A stretch of DNA of 64,000 nt from NCBI GenBank assembly GCA_002270565.1, contig NQMI01000003.1, positions 737,331-801,330 of the forward strand, in the 5' to 3' direction. Source of the DNA: Stenocarpella maydis. Lineage: Eukaryota; Ascomycota; Sordariomycetes; Diaporthales; Diaporthaceae. Position numbers and translations under genes: made by a program. Positions 36,169 through 48,061 of the stretch are shown in pieces (position 1 is the stretch's first letter; each line of letters opens with the position of its first letter). The notes under the pieces are model-generated. The model saw only the letters and a program-made list of their open reading frames with translations. It was not told the DNA's origin and did no database searches.

Positions 36169-38335
36169 ACGATTTGAGTACGAAGCCTCAGAAAACCCGG
36201 CCGCAACCATCCTCCACCGCTCAAGACTGGCCGCCGCCTGGTCCGGCCATTGATTCATCACACCAACGCAACCATCATCTAGCACAACGAAGCCCTCGCG
36301 CAGCATGAGGGGGCAATCCCTAGCCCGCTCGACCCATCAATCGATAGGACACGCCGCCCGTCGACAGACAATAATTCCCTATATGTCTAATATCTACTCA
36401 TCTTATTCCTCCGACCTGGCACACGAGTTGGGCAACTATGGCCCGCTTGGCGACGAACCAAGTTGGAATGCGGGCTTGTGTGCCTCCACATCTCTTGGAC
36501 TCCCAACTGTACTATCCCGACCACCTATCTGCATTTTCCTTTGTAACAATTCATGCGCGTTGGCATCGTCTGTCAGCGCCGGCGCAATGGGGTTCAGCCA
36601 TGCTTCTGGGGGGTATTCCAAGGGGGTTTGAGGCGCTAGAAGCAGTCGACTTCGCGTCAAAAGGCGTTTGGGGAAGGCCAGAACTTTATTGCGCTTGCAT
36701 AAAGCGAACACACTTGGGGGTTGAAATCTTTTATATATACAAGGGGAGGCAATTTTTCGGGAGGTGGGCTACTCATTGTACAAAGCGCACCCATGAGGGT
36801 CATGACGTTTTCTGTTGTCTTTGGAGACGGCGCGGGACTGGCCACGCCTCGTTGGGATCAGGCATGGGCGAGGTCACCGGGATTGGGGAGTTCCTCTAGG
36901 CTGGCATGCAGGGGGCACCCTCTGGCGGTAGAGAAAGAGGGTCCGAAAAAGTCGATACCAAATATCCATATCTGTTCAGCTATCCTCACTCGAGGGGCTC
37001 AAAACCACAGTGAGGCACAAGAGCATTGCGACAGCTGTCAGTCCCGGACATCAACGAGCGGGTGCCTGTGGAAAGCTACAGAAGTCTGGCTAGCGAGTGT
37101 GGATGCCGTCTGCGTGCAGGAATCAAGTGCCCGACCGTCTTGTCTAATCAAAAGCACCTGACGTCGGCGGAAGTGTTGACGGTAAGTTTGACGGTGAGTT
37201 TGACGGTGATAAACGGTACAGCGTGCCACATCGTTATCTACGCGTTCGCCCTCTTGTCCTTCCATATCTGTGAGCAGGACTTCGGGCGACTGTGTTCAAG
37301 GAATCCCAAAGAAGCATGCAGGCTCTAGGTAGGGGTCACTGTCACGAACAAACAAGAGACGACGTTCAAAGGAGTCTCGGAATTACGCCCGGAGAGCCGT
37401 CGGGTCATCAGTCGGAAATATCCCCCTCCCAAAGAAAAATGGTGGCCCACCCGGCGGTAGGCTACGCAAGCCAGGCAGCTGGCCCGGGGAGGAGGAGCCT
37501 CATCATGTCATAATCGTCAGCCCGAGAATCCCACCCTCCCCCACCCCCACAACCCGTGGACTTTGGTGTCTCTGGCCCCGGTCCCCCCAATGGATGGGAT
37601 TGCTGGCCAACTGGATCAGCAGCCAGTTGTCGTCAGCCGTGTGGTTGGGTCAATCCTCTTTAACTACACCTCCACCGGGTGCCCCGAACGTTAAATTGTG
37701 TGGTACTTTGTCTTTCTATTGGCAATTCTGGACCCGCCATGTCACGCGTTGCCCAGTCATAAGAAAAGGCGACTTACTTTGAGTGGAGAAGTTCACACTG
37801 AACGTCTGAGGTCGTGGAGGAGGTGTAGGTACTGCGGCCACAAGCAGGGCAACTCTAGGAGGACATGGGAATGGGCCGAGGAGGGAGATCGACCGGTTGC
37901 TTGCGCGTTCCCTCCTCTGGGCCCCCGCCTGGGATGCATGGGGGATGCAAGTCTTCCCGTTGATACTCTGGCCTACCGATGGTTGCCTCGGGGGCCTGGA
38001 GGTGAACAAGCGACGGCCTGGGGTGTCAAGTGATACTGAGCCATAGCCATCTCACAACAGACTCAATTATCACAATTCTGGCCATGGCAGATCAAACAAA
38101 GCACTTGTCTTAAATAGCTACCTCTATGGGGTGCTCTGTGGGCCCTCTATTTCTAACAACTATCTCCCCTAACACAACATTTTCCAACCCCTTATTGCCT
38201 ACACCATTCCTATTCCCCATTTTGCCATTCCTATCCTAACCAATTTTGTTCTCAGCATCTCCATTCTACCTGTTCTAATCATCCCTGCTCCCAGGCAGGC
38301 ATTTGTTTACAGAGTTATGCCATGGGCAAAACAAG
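36169..38335. other. Intergenic, PNG1 3' flank onward
   Basis: There is no gene I can support. A short tandem repeat of three GTTTGACGGTGA-like units lies at 37173-37210, and a C/T-rich stretch with short A tracts lies at 38100-38290. The remainder is unremarkable. Confidence 0.45.
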
Positions 38336-38785
38336 AAGACGGCCTGTGCCCCTCATACCTTGACCTGATCCTCTTCCCTCAGCATCCCTAGCATCCGGCA
38401 GGCGCGTGAGATATGGGTACAGGTTGCTGGCCAGGGAGCCTATGCGTAGGTCCATGCGGCCGAGGCAGCCGAGCGCCGTGGTGTTCAAGACGGTGCTGTA
38501 CCCTGTGCGGGCGCTGGCCCCGCCAGCGCACTTGACCGCCACGTTGCCTTCCTCGTGCGAGCTGCGGTCGATGGAGATGGCCTCGACGTGTTGCCAGTCT
38601 CCACCTTGGTGGTGAGCCGGGCCCGCATGGCGTCGGTGAGGAGCGAGGTGCCGCCCTCGATGCCGTACCACTCGACGTCTGGCAACGGGTTCTCGGAGTC
38701 GAAGGAGTCGATGACGCTCTCAGAGGATTCCTGGTTTCTGGCGGGCCATTCGCTGAGCCCAACGAGATTTGATGCTCGGAGTGGT
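38336..38785 (-). pseudogene. Fragment of L-amino-acid oxidase / flavin amine oxidase, frameshifted
   Basis: The minus strand from about 38770 to 38340 encodes part of the substrate-binding half of a flavin amine oxidoreductase. The first block reads DSFDSENPLPDVEWYGIEGG then TSLLTDAMRARL. After a frameshift near 38598 it continues QHVEAISIDRSS, then YSTVLNTTALGCLGRMDLR. The conserved core is W-x-IEGG-T and FNTT-LGCL-RMDL in functional relatives. Both the FAD-binding N-terminus and the C-terminal part are absent, so this is a remnant of about 130 residues. An exon of a split gene is a weaker alternative, because no splice signals fit the frame change. Confidence 0.7.
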
Positions 38786-39554
38786 CATGGCGGCTGGGGG
38801 AGAGAGCAAAGAAGCAGCAGCGGATTGGCCCCCAGAGGCGGGTGCTTGTAGACGGGCTCGTAGCCTCCTCCTCCTCCTCCTCCTCCTCCCTTCCGCTGTC
38901 CGCACGCGGTAATAAATACCGGATAAATAATAAGTGATATATTCAGCTGGCTGCCGCCTATAGCTCCACCGCCCTGTCCTGCTTCAAAAACAAAGCAACA
39001 GACCGGGCCACCCGGAATGCGTCCCAGACGGCTTACAATTGCAGCTCAGCTACGCAACCATGCTGTTTTCCTGCCATCTGCCACTATGCGTCCCTAACAC
39101 GAGTCGTCATCCAGCACTGGGATTAATAGAATATTTGTTAATGGTGTTGTTATACATGTAGGTACTGACACTGGTTGGACACTGGTTAGACACTGGTGAG
39201 CTGGATTGTGTCAAGCTGGCAACGGTGAGATGGGCAGGAGATACATGAGCCACTGAGGCCTCTACTTTTGGAGTCAAGAGACATGAGGGCTGTCTGGCTA
39301 TAATTCCGATAACAATTCCTATAAAATAACTGCCCTTTGTCCGCCGACGGCTCGTGCGTCCGAGACTTCTCCATATCTCACATGCGGAAAAGAGCGGACA
39401 ACATTCCTCTACAATTTAGAACAACACCCCTTCCTTGACGTACGATTATAAGGGGGAAGGAATCCTCCGCAACTTGGGGGGAAATGCTCGCGCCAACCTT
39501 CACTCTTGTTCTCGCAGTCACTGGCAAGCCACCCAAGTGGGTCTCCCTGCAGCC
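38786..39554. other. Chitinase upstream region
   Basis: It holds a TCC/GGA trinucleotide run (38865-38889) and a short tandem array of three GACACTGGTT-type units (39167-39197). There is no open frame of interest. The 100 bp before the chitinase ATG may hold its core promoter and leader. Confidence 0.45.
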
Positions 39555-40862
39555 ATGGCGTCCATCCATTCACTCATCATCTTTGTTCCTGTATTTGTCA
39601 GTCTCGCTTGGGCACAGTTCAACATCAAATCAAAAGTCAACAATATTGTGTACTATGTGAGCCTATCTCTGTAGCAGACAGTGGGTGCTATGCGCTGACC
39701 GTCCATCCGTGCAGGGCCAGGGAGCCGACCAGAAGCCGCTCCTGTATCACTGTCAGAAGCCCGAGATCGACGCCATCGCCCTATCCTTCGTCTATCTCTT
39801 CCCAGCCCAGGCCAATGGCTTCCCGGGGACAAACTTCGGGAACCAATGCAGTGGTACCGTATATCCCGGCCCAGGATACAACGGTGTGAAGGATCCGACC
39901 AAAGACGCCCTGCAGTCTGGCTGCCCTCGGCTTGCTGCTGATATAGCGGCATGCCAGAGGACCTATGGAAAGAGAATCTTCCTGGCTCTTGGTGGCGCTG
40001 CGGGCGAGTACGACATCAGCGGCACTGCAGACGGCATAAGATTTGCAAACATGCTCTTCGGTCTGTTTGGGCCTAGGAACAAGATCTGGGTCAAGGCGGG
40101 CCTGCCCAGGCCGTTTGACATACCTGACGATGCTATGGGATCTGCTGTCGACGGTTTCACGCTGGACATTGAGCACCCCTCCTCCGACGGTAAGCAGAAC
40201 CTCGCCTGATATATACCGCACGCTCGGGCGTGCTGCACCAGGACCGCACGGAGGCTGATGTAAATGAACGAGCAGACGGGCAGGCCGGGTACATAGCTTT
40301 TGCCACTCAGGTCCGCAGGCTGTTCCCGGCGTCGCCCCAGACAGGCCTCGTGCTCACCGCCGCGCCGCAGTGCGCCGTGCCGGACGCCAGCATGAGCCGG
40401 CTGATAGCGGCGGTGGCCTTCGACGCCATCTTCATCCAGTTCTACAACACTCCCGGCTGCTCCGCCAGGGCGTGGGTCGGCGCCAACGCGGGCTACACCC
40501 CGGGGGCGCGGCCCTCCGCCTCCGGGGGCTTCACCTACGACGCGTGGGCGGCCGCGGTGGCCGCCGGGGCCAGCTCCGCCGGCAGGCTGTACATCGGCCT
40601 CCCCGGCAGCCCGGCCGGCGTCGCGGACCCGAGCTACTACGTCAACCAGACCGAGGCTCGGAGCCTGCTCCAGGCCTACTTTTGCAACAGCAACTTTGGC
40701 GGCGTCGCGCTCTGGGAGGCCACGTATGCCGACGAGAATGTATACCAGGGCCGCACCTTCACGCAGTGGACAAAGGAGGTGCTCACCGACGCGCTGGCGA
40801 ACCCGGCCGTGAGGTCCTGCCGCTCGTCGGCAGCGGGAGAGGCCGCGGGGCCTCCAGGTTGA
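39555..40862 (+). CDS. Secreted GH18 class III (hevamine-type) chitinase-like protein
   Basis: Exons are 39555..39656, 39715..40189 and 40276..40862, giving 387 residues. The N-terminus MASIHSLIIFVPVFVSLAWA is a signal peptide, probably cut before QFNIK. GH18 barrel landmarks are NNIVYYGQGADQKPLLYHC, AIALSFVYLFP, IFLALGGAAGEYD, the catalytic strand DGFTLDIEH, and FIQFYNTPGC. The active-site motif DxxDxDxE is changed: Thr occupies the second Asp position, while the last Asp and the acid Glu remain. The Trp that usually precedes GQ (YWGQ) is also absent. The protein ends without a chitin-binding module or GPI signal that I can see. It would act on chitin in the cell wall or outside; altered activity or binding-only function is possible. 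Confidence 0.9.
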
Positions 40863-43800
40863 GGAAAGATCTTGTTAATGATTGTGTGGCTCTTTTGTCC
40901 ATGATATTACCTAGACCCAGCACCTTCTACTTTGCATCGAAGCACTCGGGCATATATAGAGCTCAAAATAAGTGCGCGGTATTGCCGAATATCTGCTGCT
41001 GTGGGAATAGCAGTGTGCAACTGCACAATTTACATCTTGGCGAAGCACCTTTTGAGACGGCGATTACAAGAGGCCAACCACGCAATATACGGGCGTAGGA
41101 CTCAGAGACCTGTATACTGTGCATAGTGTATGCTAGTAGGATCGTATTTTGATCTACTGGTACTTAAGTCTTGGCATTAAGTATATCATCTAACGCTAGG
41201 TGTTTAAGCCTTTACTACTTACTCTACGGCAGGGACTGCCTGAAGCTCTTTTACAAATAAAACCAGGTGTGCTTAGTAGGAAGTACAACCCCATATCACC
41301 ACGATCCATATGTGATGTGATTAATAGGTCTGCACTTCGTCTTGCCTTGTTCAACTCCTTTATGCCGTCTCGCATCGCTGTCCACCTACTTCAAATGTCC
41401 TTTCTGGGTGGAGCTTCGGTGGTCTCGCGAACACCTCCGAAGAATTTGACAGAAGGCATGGCGAGAAACATTGGGCTTGCCAGCTTTATGAGATTGCCAT
41501 GTGGTTGGTCTATATTCCACAAGTTTCCTAAAGACCGTCTTTGAGTCTCGTGTGTGAAGAGGCAGACGCGATGGCTTTGCCTTTATTAGTCGCAGTACCA
41601 AAGCAAATCAGTACATGCGACCATATCTACAAGAAAATATGGGATCCCGTCCGCTCTCCCTTAATCAAGCTTGTAAGAGCTGGAGTAGTAGTTGGGTCGG
41701 TGACGACCAGCGAATGCCCGGTGTTGCATGTAAATGTTCCCGCCCCCCCGGCTTGAATTTTTAGTGTTCAGTATAGGTTGTGGTTGACCCACAGGTAGGT
41801 ATATTTGGCGAGTCGCGGGGGTAGGGAAATGTTAGTCTTCCGGAGCTGTTGATAGCGTTTCGCTGTCTTTTGCTTTCTGTAAAATCGCTGAGCCGATTTG
41901 AAAATGCAGGGAATATCTACGTGAGTATTTACATATAATATCAGGCTGGCTGGAAGCTGGACTTGACCTGTGAATAAGATGAACGCGGTTGATAGCTGGC
42001 CAATGCGGCCCTGTGATACACACCGTCACACATACAGGCACAGTAAGAGTGACTGGAATGATGGTTCAGAATTCATCTTTGGTCGAAAGCCGTACCGAAA
42101 ATCCGGCTTGTTGAACGGCCAAAATCCAGGATACTTTCGGAAGAACCAGGCGGCTCATCTGAAAGAGTGCTGCCAGAAATGTCCAAGGCAACGACGAGCC
42201 TCGCAAATCGTGTCGGGCGTGTGTTCGAAGTGGGCGAATGGCCCGGATCACGACTGCACTACAGCCCAAGGCATACTTTTTGTCTGTGAATACATACCAC
42301 TCGCCGTCGCATGGTATGTTCTGGTGAGGCGTTTGTACAGATACTTACTGCCCACCACTCAGCCTCTTTGGTCTTTCTCCTATAATTATATGCCGGAGTC
42401 TACTTTGTCTGGGACCATGTTAAATAAGGCGGCCGTTATACATGGCCCGATTGGGCGGAGAGAATGAGCTCTCCCGTCATCTCAAATGTGCTTCGATCAA
42501 CTACACGCACACTGTCGGTATGTCTCTGAGAGTCCTCGACGATGGTTCCAAGCAATATGAAGGTAGAACCAGAGCCATCCTGGGTATAATCTATAACATA
42601 TAACCAGTCACTTGCTCATGGTGACGCATTGAGTGAGTTGACCAGCGGAGTAATGATTGTGTTGCGGGATGAGACGGACCAGGAGGTAACCAGGACCAGG
42701 AATCACAAGTACACCTAGACATGGCCGGCATGCTGGCAAGTGTGAGAAGAATGTGAGATCGGTATACCTGAGGCTGGAGAATTAATGCATGTATCCATCA
42801 CGTCGTATCCAGGTAGGGGAATCCCACATGGGTGTTTCGTTTGTCCAACATCCACATTCGCGCACTTCAAAGCATGGGAATGGTGGTTATTTCAAGCCCT
42901 TGTACAATGCATTTCTCCGTTGTGCTAGCCAAGCATTTAGTGACAAGCGAAAGGGACGAGCATTTCTGCTGTGATACTGACATGTCAGGAAGAGATCTAA
43001 AAGTACTACAACCTTGACTGTTATGAGACTTGTTCCGCAAGTATCTGGTACCTACCTAGGTAGGTAGTTTGAATGCACGTCGGTTCCCCGTTATCGACCG
43101 AGACAAGGGCTGTTTTTTCGTAATCAGTATTCTCATTACACCGCATATGCCTAGAATTCTGTGCATGCTTCTGGAATCTCGTACACCCCGTGGACATCAG
43201 CAATGCAGGGTCCAATAAGCCCACAGACTAGACTGCTTTCAACACCGTGAAGCAGCATGGGATCAATAGTACATGTTCGTAGTGTGCCACATCTGACTTG
43301 ACTCGGTCGTAATATGGAGACTTTGAGGAGGAGATAATCCCCCCCCAGTGTCGAACTTCACGACTAGAGATAGGTGAGCGGGAACGTGGGTGCGGGCTGA
43401 TACGGTACTGTGCCGAACGGTGCCACACGGCCGGGGCGACACGGCCGGGGCGACGGCTGCAACAAGACTTTTCCTTACCGCAGGGTGATGCTCCGGGGCC
43501 CCCAAGCCGGAGCCGCGTCCCGAAGGGGCAAGGGGCGGGGTGGTACTGTGGCAAAAGAAAGAAAGAAGGAAAGGAGAGAAGCCCCCATAGACGGAGGCAG
43601 CCTTGACCGACTCGCCTGCTGATGCCCGGATGTTCCGCACCATGTGGGTCGGCCTGAGGACTGTGGCGGCGCCGGGGGGCCGTGGACCGCTGTGGGCCCA
43701 CGGGGAAAAGAAGGGACACGAGATGCGGGTGCTCGCTCATCCATCGTCCCAACAACCATCAGACGAACCAGTGCACCAGGGGGGCTCCCCCCAAGGGGTC

Positions 43801-46750
43801 CTGGCTCGAGCCAAATTACGGAAGCGAGAGCACTGATCTACACTACACTACTCGTGCGGTACGGATGCTTCCCATTGAGCGGTCTGGGAACACCATGTAT
43901 GCACACTGGCACAGCAGATTGGCAGCAACACCCTCACGTGCTGACATGCATGCACGCCTGCATGCATTCATTTGCAATCTGCGGTTGGGGGTCTCGGCTC
44001 CCGTCCCAACGACCAACCTCGCTTCCTGGGTTTCATTACACATGTAGTACTGCTTTCTGTACGTAGCAGTTTAGTAGCGGGTTCCTAGACTTGGGGCGGG
44101 TTTCGAGTACACGGAATAATAAAAGAACGGCAGCCAGCCTGAATAGTATAAGCCCAGCCCCAGCCTCGATGCGTCGTTGGGCCGGTGCAGGGCTCGAGCT
44201 GACCCCGAGGGGCAGGGTTAAAGGGGGAGGGGGTGGGGCCGGGTCTTGATGCCGGGAGCCCGGCTCTGTGGGTCATTTAGTGTACCATTTCACATTTCAT
44301 TAGCCCGGTGGCATGATTGCCCAGCTATGGTATTGAATCTTATCCCCTTGCCCGTGCATCCAACGGCGGGCGACGACGTCCAGGAGCCTTCGCACACTGC
44401 CTGGCACGCCTTCATTCTTCCTCTGGCTCTACCTCCGCGCTGCTGAGACGCTGGTCTGGCCGCCCGCTAGTTGCATCAATGGGGAAGGGGTTTTGTCGGT
44501 CCTCAGGTTTGTCTCAACACTTTAGTTCCAAGATTCTGTGCAGAAGTCCGGAGAGAAGACAAAGGAAGGGCCAAGAAAACCCAACAGGCCATCCCCCGGC
44601 CGCTAGAGCCTTCAGGCCGAACGGGGGCCCCACCGTGGGGGGGGGGGCTGGAACAGGCATCGGCTTCCTTGCGCAGGTTTATTGGAGGCTGAACCGAGTT
44701 GCATTGGGGACCGAATGAGAAAAGAATGGAACAATCAAATCTCGATGCCTTTTTTTTTTTTTTTTCCTTTTTTTCTTTTTTCTTTTTTTTTCTTCCCTTC
44801 CCTTCCGTCTCGTGGCTGACCTTGAAGTTGCCTCGCACAGGAGAGAGGGGGCAACCTGGCCAGACTTCAAAGCTGCTCTCGCCCTCTCTCCTCTCTCTGT
44901 CCTGTCGTACCTGCGCCCCCACGGAACGAAGGGGGGCCAGGCAGAAATGCCTATTATTACCTAGGCACTTGGTGCATAGGTAACATTGATTGAGAATAAG
45001 ACGACAACTAGTGCAGGGGGGCATGATATTCCCCAGCCCCCAACCGACAAAACCATCAAGGAAAGAACAAAAATGGCATCCTTCTAGTGCATCTCGCACA
45101 TCTTGTCCCGCATTGACCCACCCATTGACCGCTAGCTCCCAAGCACGACAAGCTTGTTCCTGTCGGCGCTGGGATCCGGCAGGAACCGATGGACAAGGCG
45201 GAGGGAGCACTGGCCAATGAGACCGCCGGCCTGGGGAAGGTCCCTTCCCGAACGGGCAGGAGGACGGGGGCCCGCCTTGGAGGCGAAAGGGGCGCCATGT
45301 CGTCTGCCAATTTCCAGCCTGCCCACAGCACCTGCCCTGCCCTCGACCTCACACGAGCCACCAAATCTCCGCCCCTGCCTGCCCCCTTCCCCCGTCCTCC
45401 GTCCTGACATCTGGCGAGCTCAACTGGGACTGGAGCACTCCATTGGTGGCTGGGCCATGGCATTGCGTCTTCATCAAGCAGGAACAACAATCACATTCGC
45501 ATGGCACATCAGATCGGCGCAGCCATCTTCAGAGACAATAGTCCTTTTTTAATATTCTCTTATTTTCCCCGATTCTGTTCATCTGGTGGATAGAATAGAA
45601 TACAGCTAAGCTACAGCAGCACTCCCCCTCGCTGCCAACCCCCCCTTCCCCCCGGTGTAAAAGATTACCGCTGGGGCACACTGGCCACTTGCGGGTCTGA
45701 TGGATGCCAGATCATGACTTGTAATCGGTGTATTCCTCCTGGTGCTGGTTTGGGGATGCGTCGTCGAATGAGCGCCGAATAGTCCCAGATCCTCCCCCAG
45801 TGAGTGGGCTCCCGTGATTGCCCGTTGCCACCCCTTCCGTTTCACGATCCCCCTTCACGCCGTTTGTACACAAGAAAAATGAAATAAAATGAAACCCTCT
45901 TTTTTTATTGTTTTCTCGTCCAAGGAGCAGACGCAATGTTCTGTCCCTGTCCGTTCATCCTTTGTCTGTCGCCTAGACAGCCCAAGGTGCTCACTATTGT
46001 TGAGCACCCACGTCCAGTCCGGGCCTTCCGAGGTTAGGCTGAAACTGAGGTTGCCGACCTGACCAGGTACGCCTGATCGTCCAACTATTCCAGACTTCGC
46101 TTGCCCGTCAACCTCCGTGTTTCCACCAGGTGTCAAACGGTGCCGTCTCAAAACAGCTGCGTCCACGATCCTCGGCCCTCGAGACCCGGAGAGAGTACCG
46201 GGAACTCCTTCCGGCCTGGGGAAAAAAAAACGAGTAGCTTGTCGCCTCGTTCCACAGGAAAGAACAGTTCCACGCTCATCCTCGCCCTCGTGTCCGCCAA
46301 CAGAAGCCGGCTGGCCCGTCTCTGGTAGGTCGGTAGTATTAGGTGCACAACTCCTCGAGTGGTGCCCGGGTGTAGAGTTAGGCAATTGATCTTTTTTGAA
46401 ACCGATCTGGGGGATTTGGGGTATAACAGCCCTCCTGACAAGAACCCCAGTGTGAGGCGGGCTGGGAGTGATAGGAAGAAAAGTGCGGTGGGCATGCCGA
46501 GTCGAAGTGAAAAATGTCTGGTCAGACGAGAAAGTAAACGTGTGCATGTGAATATCAAACTCGCTAAATGCCATGACGCTGGTATCCAAATCCAGATGCA
46601 GTCTTATTTTAGGTCCGTCTCCATGAATAATCAATACACTTTGTATTCCCAACAACGAAGATATGAATTACCCTTGTCCACGGGTCGCGGCGGACAAGGT
46701 GCGATGGATAGAGTTCGCAGACCCGTGAGGGCCGCATCACGGCTCGTCTT
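40863..46750. other. 5.9-kb region without a defensible gene
   Basis: I find no recognisable protein on either strand. Contents noted are a perfect 18-bp palindrome built on ACCTAGGT (43049-43066), a partial copy within an inverted repeat TTACCTA...TAGGTAA (44957-44983), a G11 run (44637-44647) and a 57-nt pyrimidine tract (44750-44806). The open frames near 43600-44060 and 44500-45210 are in GC-rich low-complexity sequence and overlap on both strands. The right part is probably the cyclin 3' UTR. Confidence 0.4.
44750..44806 (+). repeat. Polypyrimidine tract
   Basis: A T-rich run with scattered C (T17, then T7-9 blocks, then CCCTTCCCTTCC). It is noncoding as far as can be seen. It translates on the minus strand as a spurious Lys/Glu-rich stretch, which explains an open frame there. 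Confidence 0.9.
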
Positions 46751-48061
46751 CTAGAGAGCCGCCGTATTTGGCTGTCCATCAAAGTATGTCACGTTGTATT
46801 GTGATGATGCTTGCGGAGGTCGTGGAAATCCGTTAACTTGGCTTGGTGGGGTAGGGGTCACTGGACATCGCGGTGCCTGCGTGTAGCCCTCGACCTGGCC
46901 GTTGACACCAAAGGATGCGCCATCGGGGGTGATGGGGGGCGTCATGTAGCCGTCGGCAACACCGGGTGCTGAGCCGTGGCCCTTGAGGGGGGTGCTGTAA
47001 ATGTCGACAGTCTGGGGCGAGCTGCCGCACTCGGCAGGTGGAGTCGCGGGCCCATTGACCTGTGGCCGCTGGATGGCAGCCTGTTGCGCCAGGAAGTCGG
47101 CGAGCTTGGTGGAGACGCGCGAGAAGTGGTTGGACGAGTACTTGCGGGAAAGGGTGACCGATGGCTGGTGCAGATGTTGGGACAGCGTCAGGAGGGTGTC
47201 GCGGCAGTCACGGTCCCACTCGCCATCGTTGACCTCGGGTCGGTTGAGGATCGCCCTCGCCAGGGCGTGAGAGGCACGTGCCATGATGGATGGCTTCGTG
47301 GAGACGAAGTCACGGTGGTAGAGGGCGATCTCGCAGAGGTAAGCGGTCATGTCCCGGACCTCACGGTCGTCTTGCTCGTCAACCCAGATAATGGACTGGA
47401 AGAAGTCGACGGTGGGGTGGCCAATGTTCCACTCCAGGGTGTTGAGGACGTGCATCTCCATCTGGGTGAACATGCCAGCGTCGTAGAGACCGCAGCACAT
47501 GTTGTTGAGCTCATTGATCTGGGGGACCCGGTCCTTCTTGTCACCGTACTTGGCAGCGATGAGGAGGGCTGCACAGCCGACAAGCTGGTAGTGCTGCTTG
47601 TAGACCACCCTCTTAGAGCAGTACCTGTCAAGCAGGTTGATGGTCAGGAAGAGGGTCTCCCGGAGGAGTGAGAAAGCGGCATGCGCCTCGATCAGGAAGT
47701 CGATCAGGTAGGGCCTCATGAACCACTGGATCTCTCGCTGCATGTCGATGAGGTTGGCATCGGGCAGCGTCTCGTCCTATTGCGAGGTCAGTAAGAGATG
47801 CTCCCGGCAGGTGACTCAGAGCAGCAGGTGACTGGGCGGGAAGGGACCCACCTCCATGTGCCTCGCATGTTGCATGATGTCCTCGAGGTATTCGTCGCTG
47901 GCTAGCCTCGATAGCTCGTGGGCAATTGTGATCTGCCTGTCGACCTTGGCGTCCCATCTCCTGGCGTGGACCAGGCTTGCAGCTCGCTCGGCAGAGAACT
48001 GGTGTACCCTCTGGTACTCGGGCTCGAAGACCTCCTCGACGGGTTGAGAGTGGGGAGCCAT
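46751..48061 (-). CDS. CLN1: G1/S-specific cyclin
   Basis: This is a cyclin that activates the main cell-cycle CDK at G1/S. Minus-strand exons are 48061..47852 and 47776..46751, giving 411 residues. The cyclin box starts at MQREIQWFMRPYLIDFLIEA and continues LLRETLFLTINLLDRYCSKR, VGCAALLIAAKYGDKKDRVP and MEMHVLNTLEWNIGHPTVDFF, as in filamentous-fungal G1 cyclins. A second, weaker fold follows. The last ~110 residues are rich in SP and TP sites (PATPPAE, STPLKG, MTPPITPDG, PVTPTPPS), which fits phosphorylation-dependent turnover. It is followed upstream by a very long gene-free region, which may carry a long leader or promoter. The intron is 75 bp (GTGGGT...ATAG). Confidence 0.93.

Noticed and set aside
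35347..36306. 319-codon minus-strand frame
   Set aside because: It is antisense to PNG1 exon 2, created by GC-rich codon structure, with no recognisable domain.
40370..41098. 242-codon frame over the chitinase 3' exon
   Set aside because: It is an Arg/Gly-rich shifted frame of the chitinase; the real frame ends at 40862.
44503..45210. 235-codon minus-strand frame with Lys/Glu-rich segment
   Set aside because: The charged segment is only the translated polypyrimidine tract, and no domain is present.
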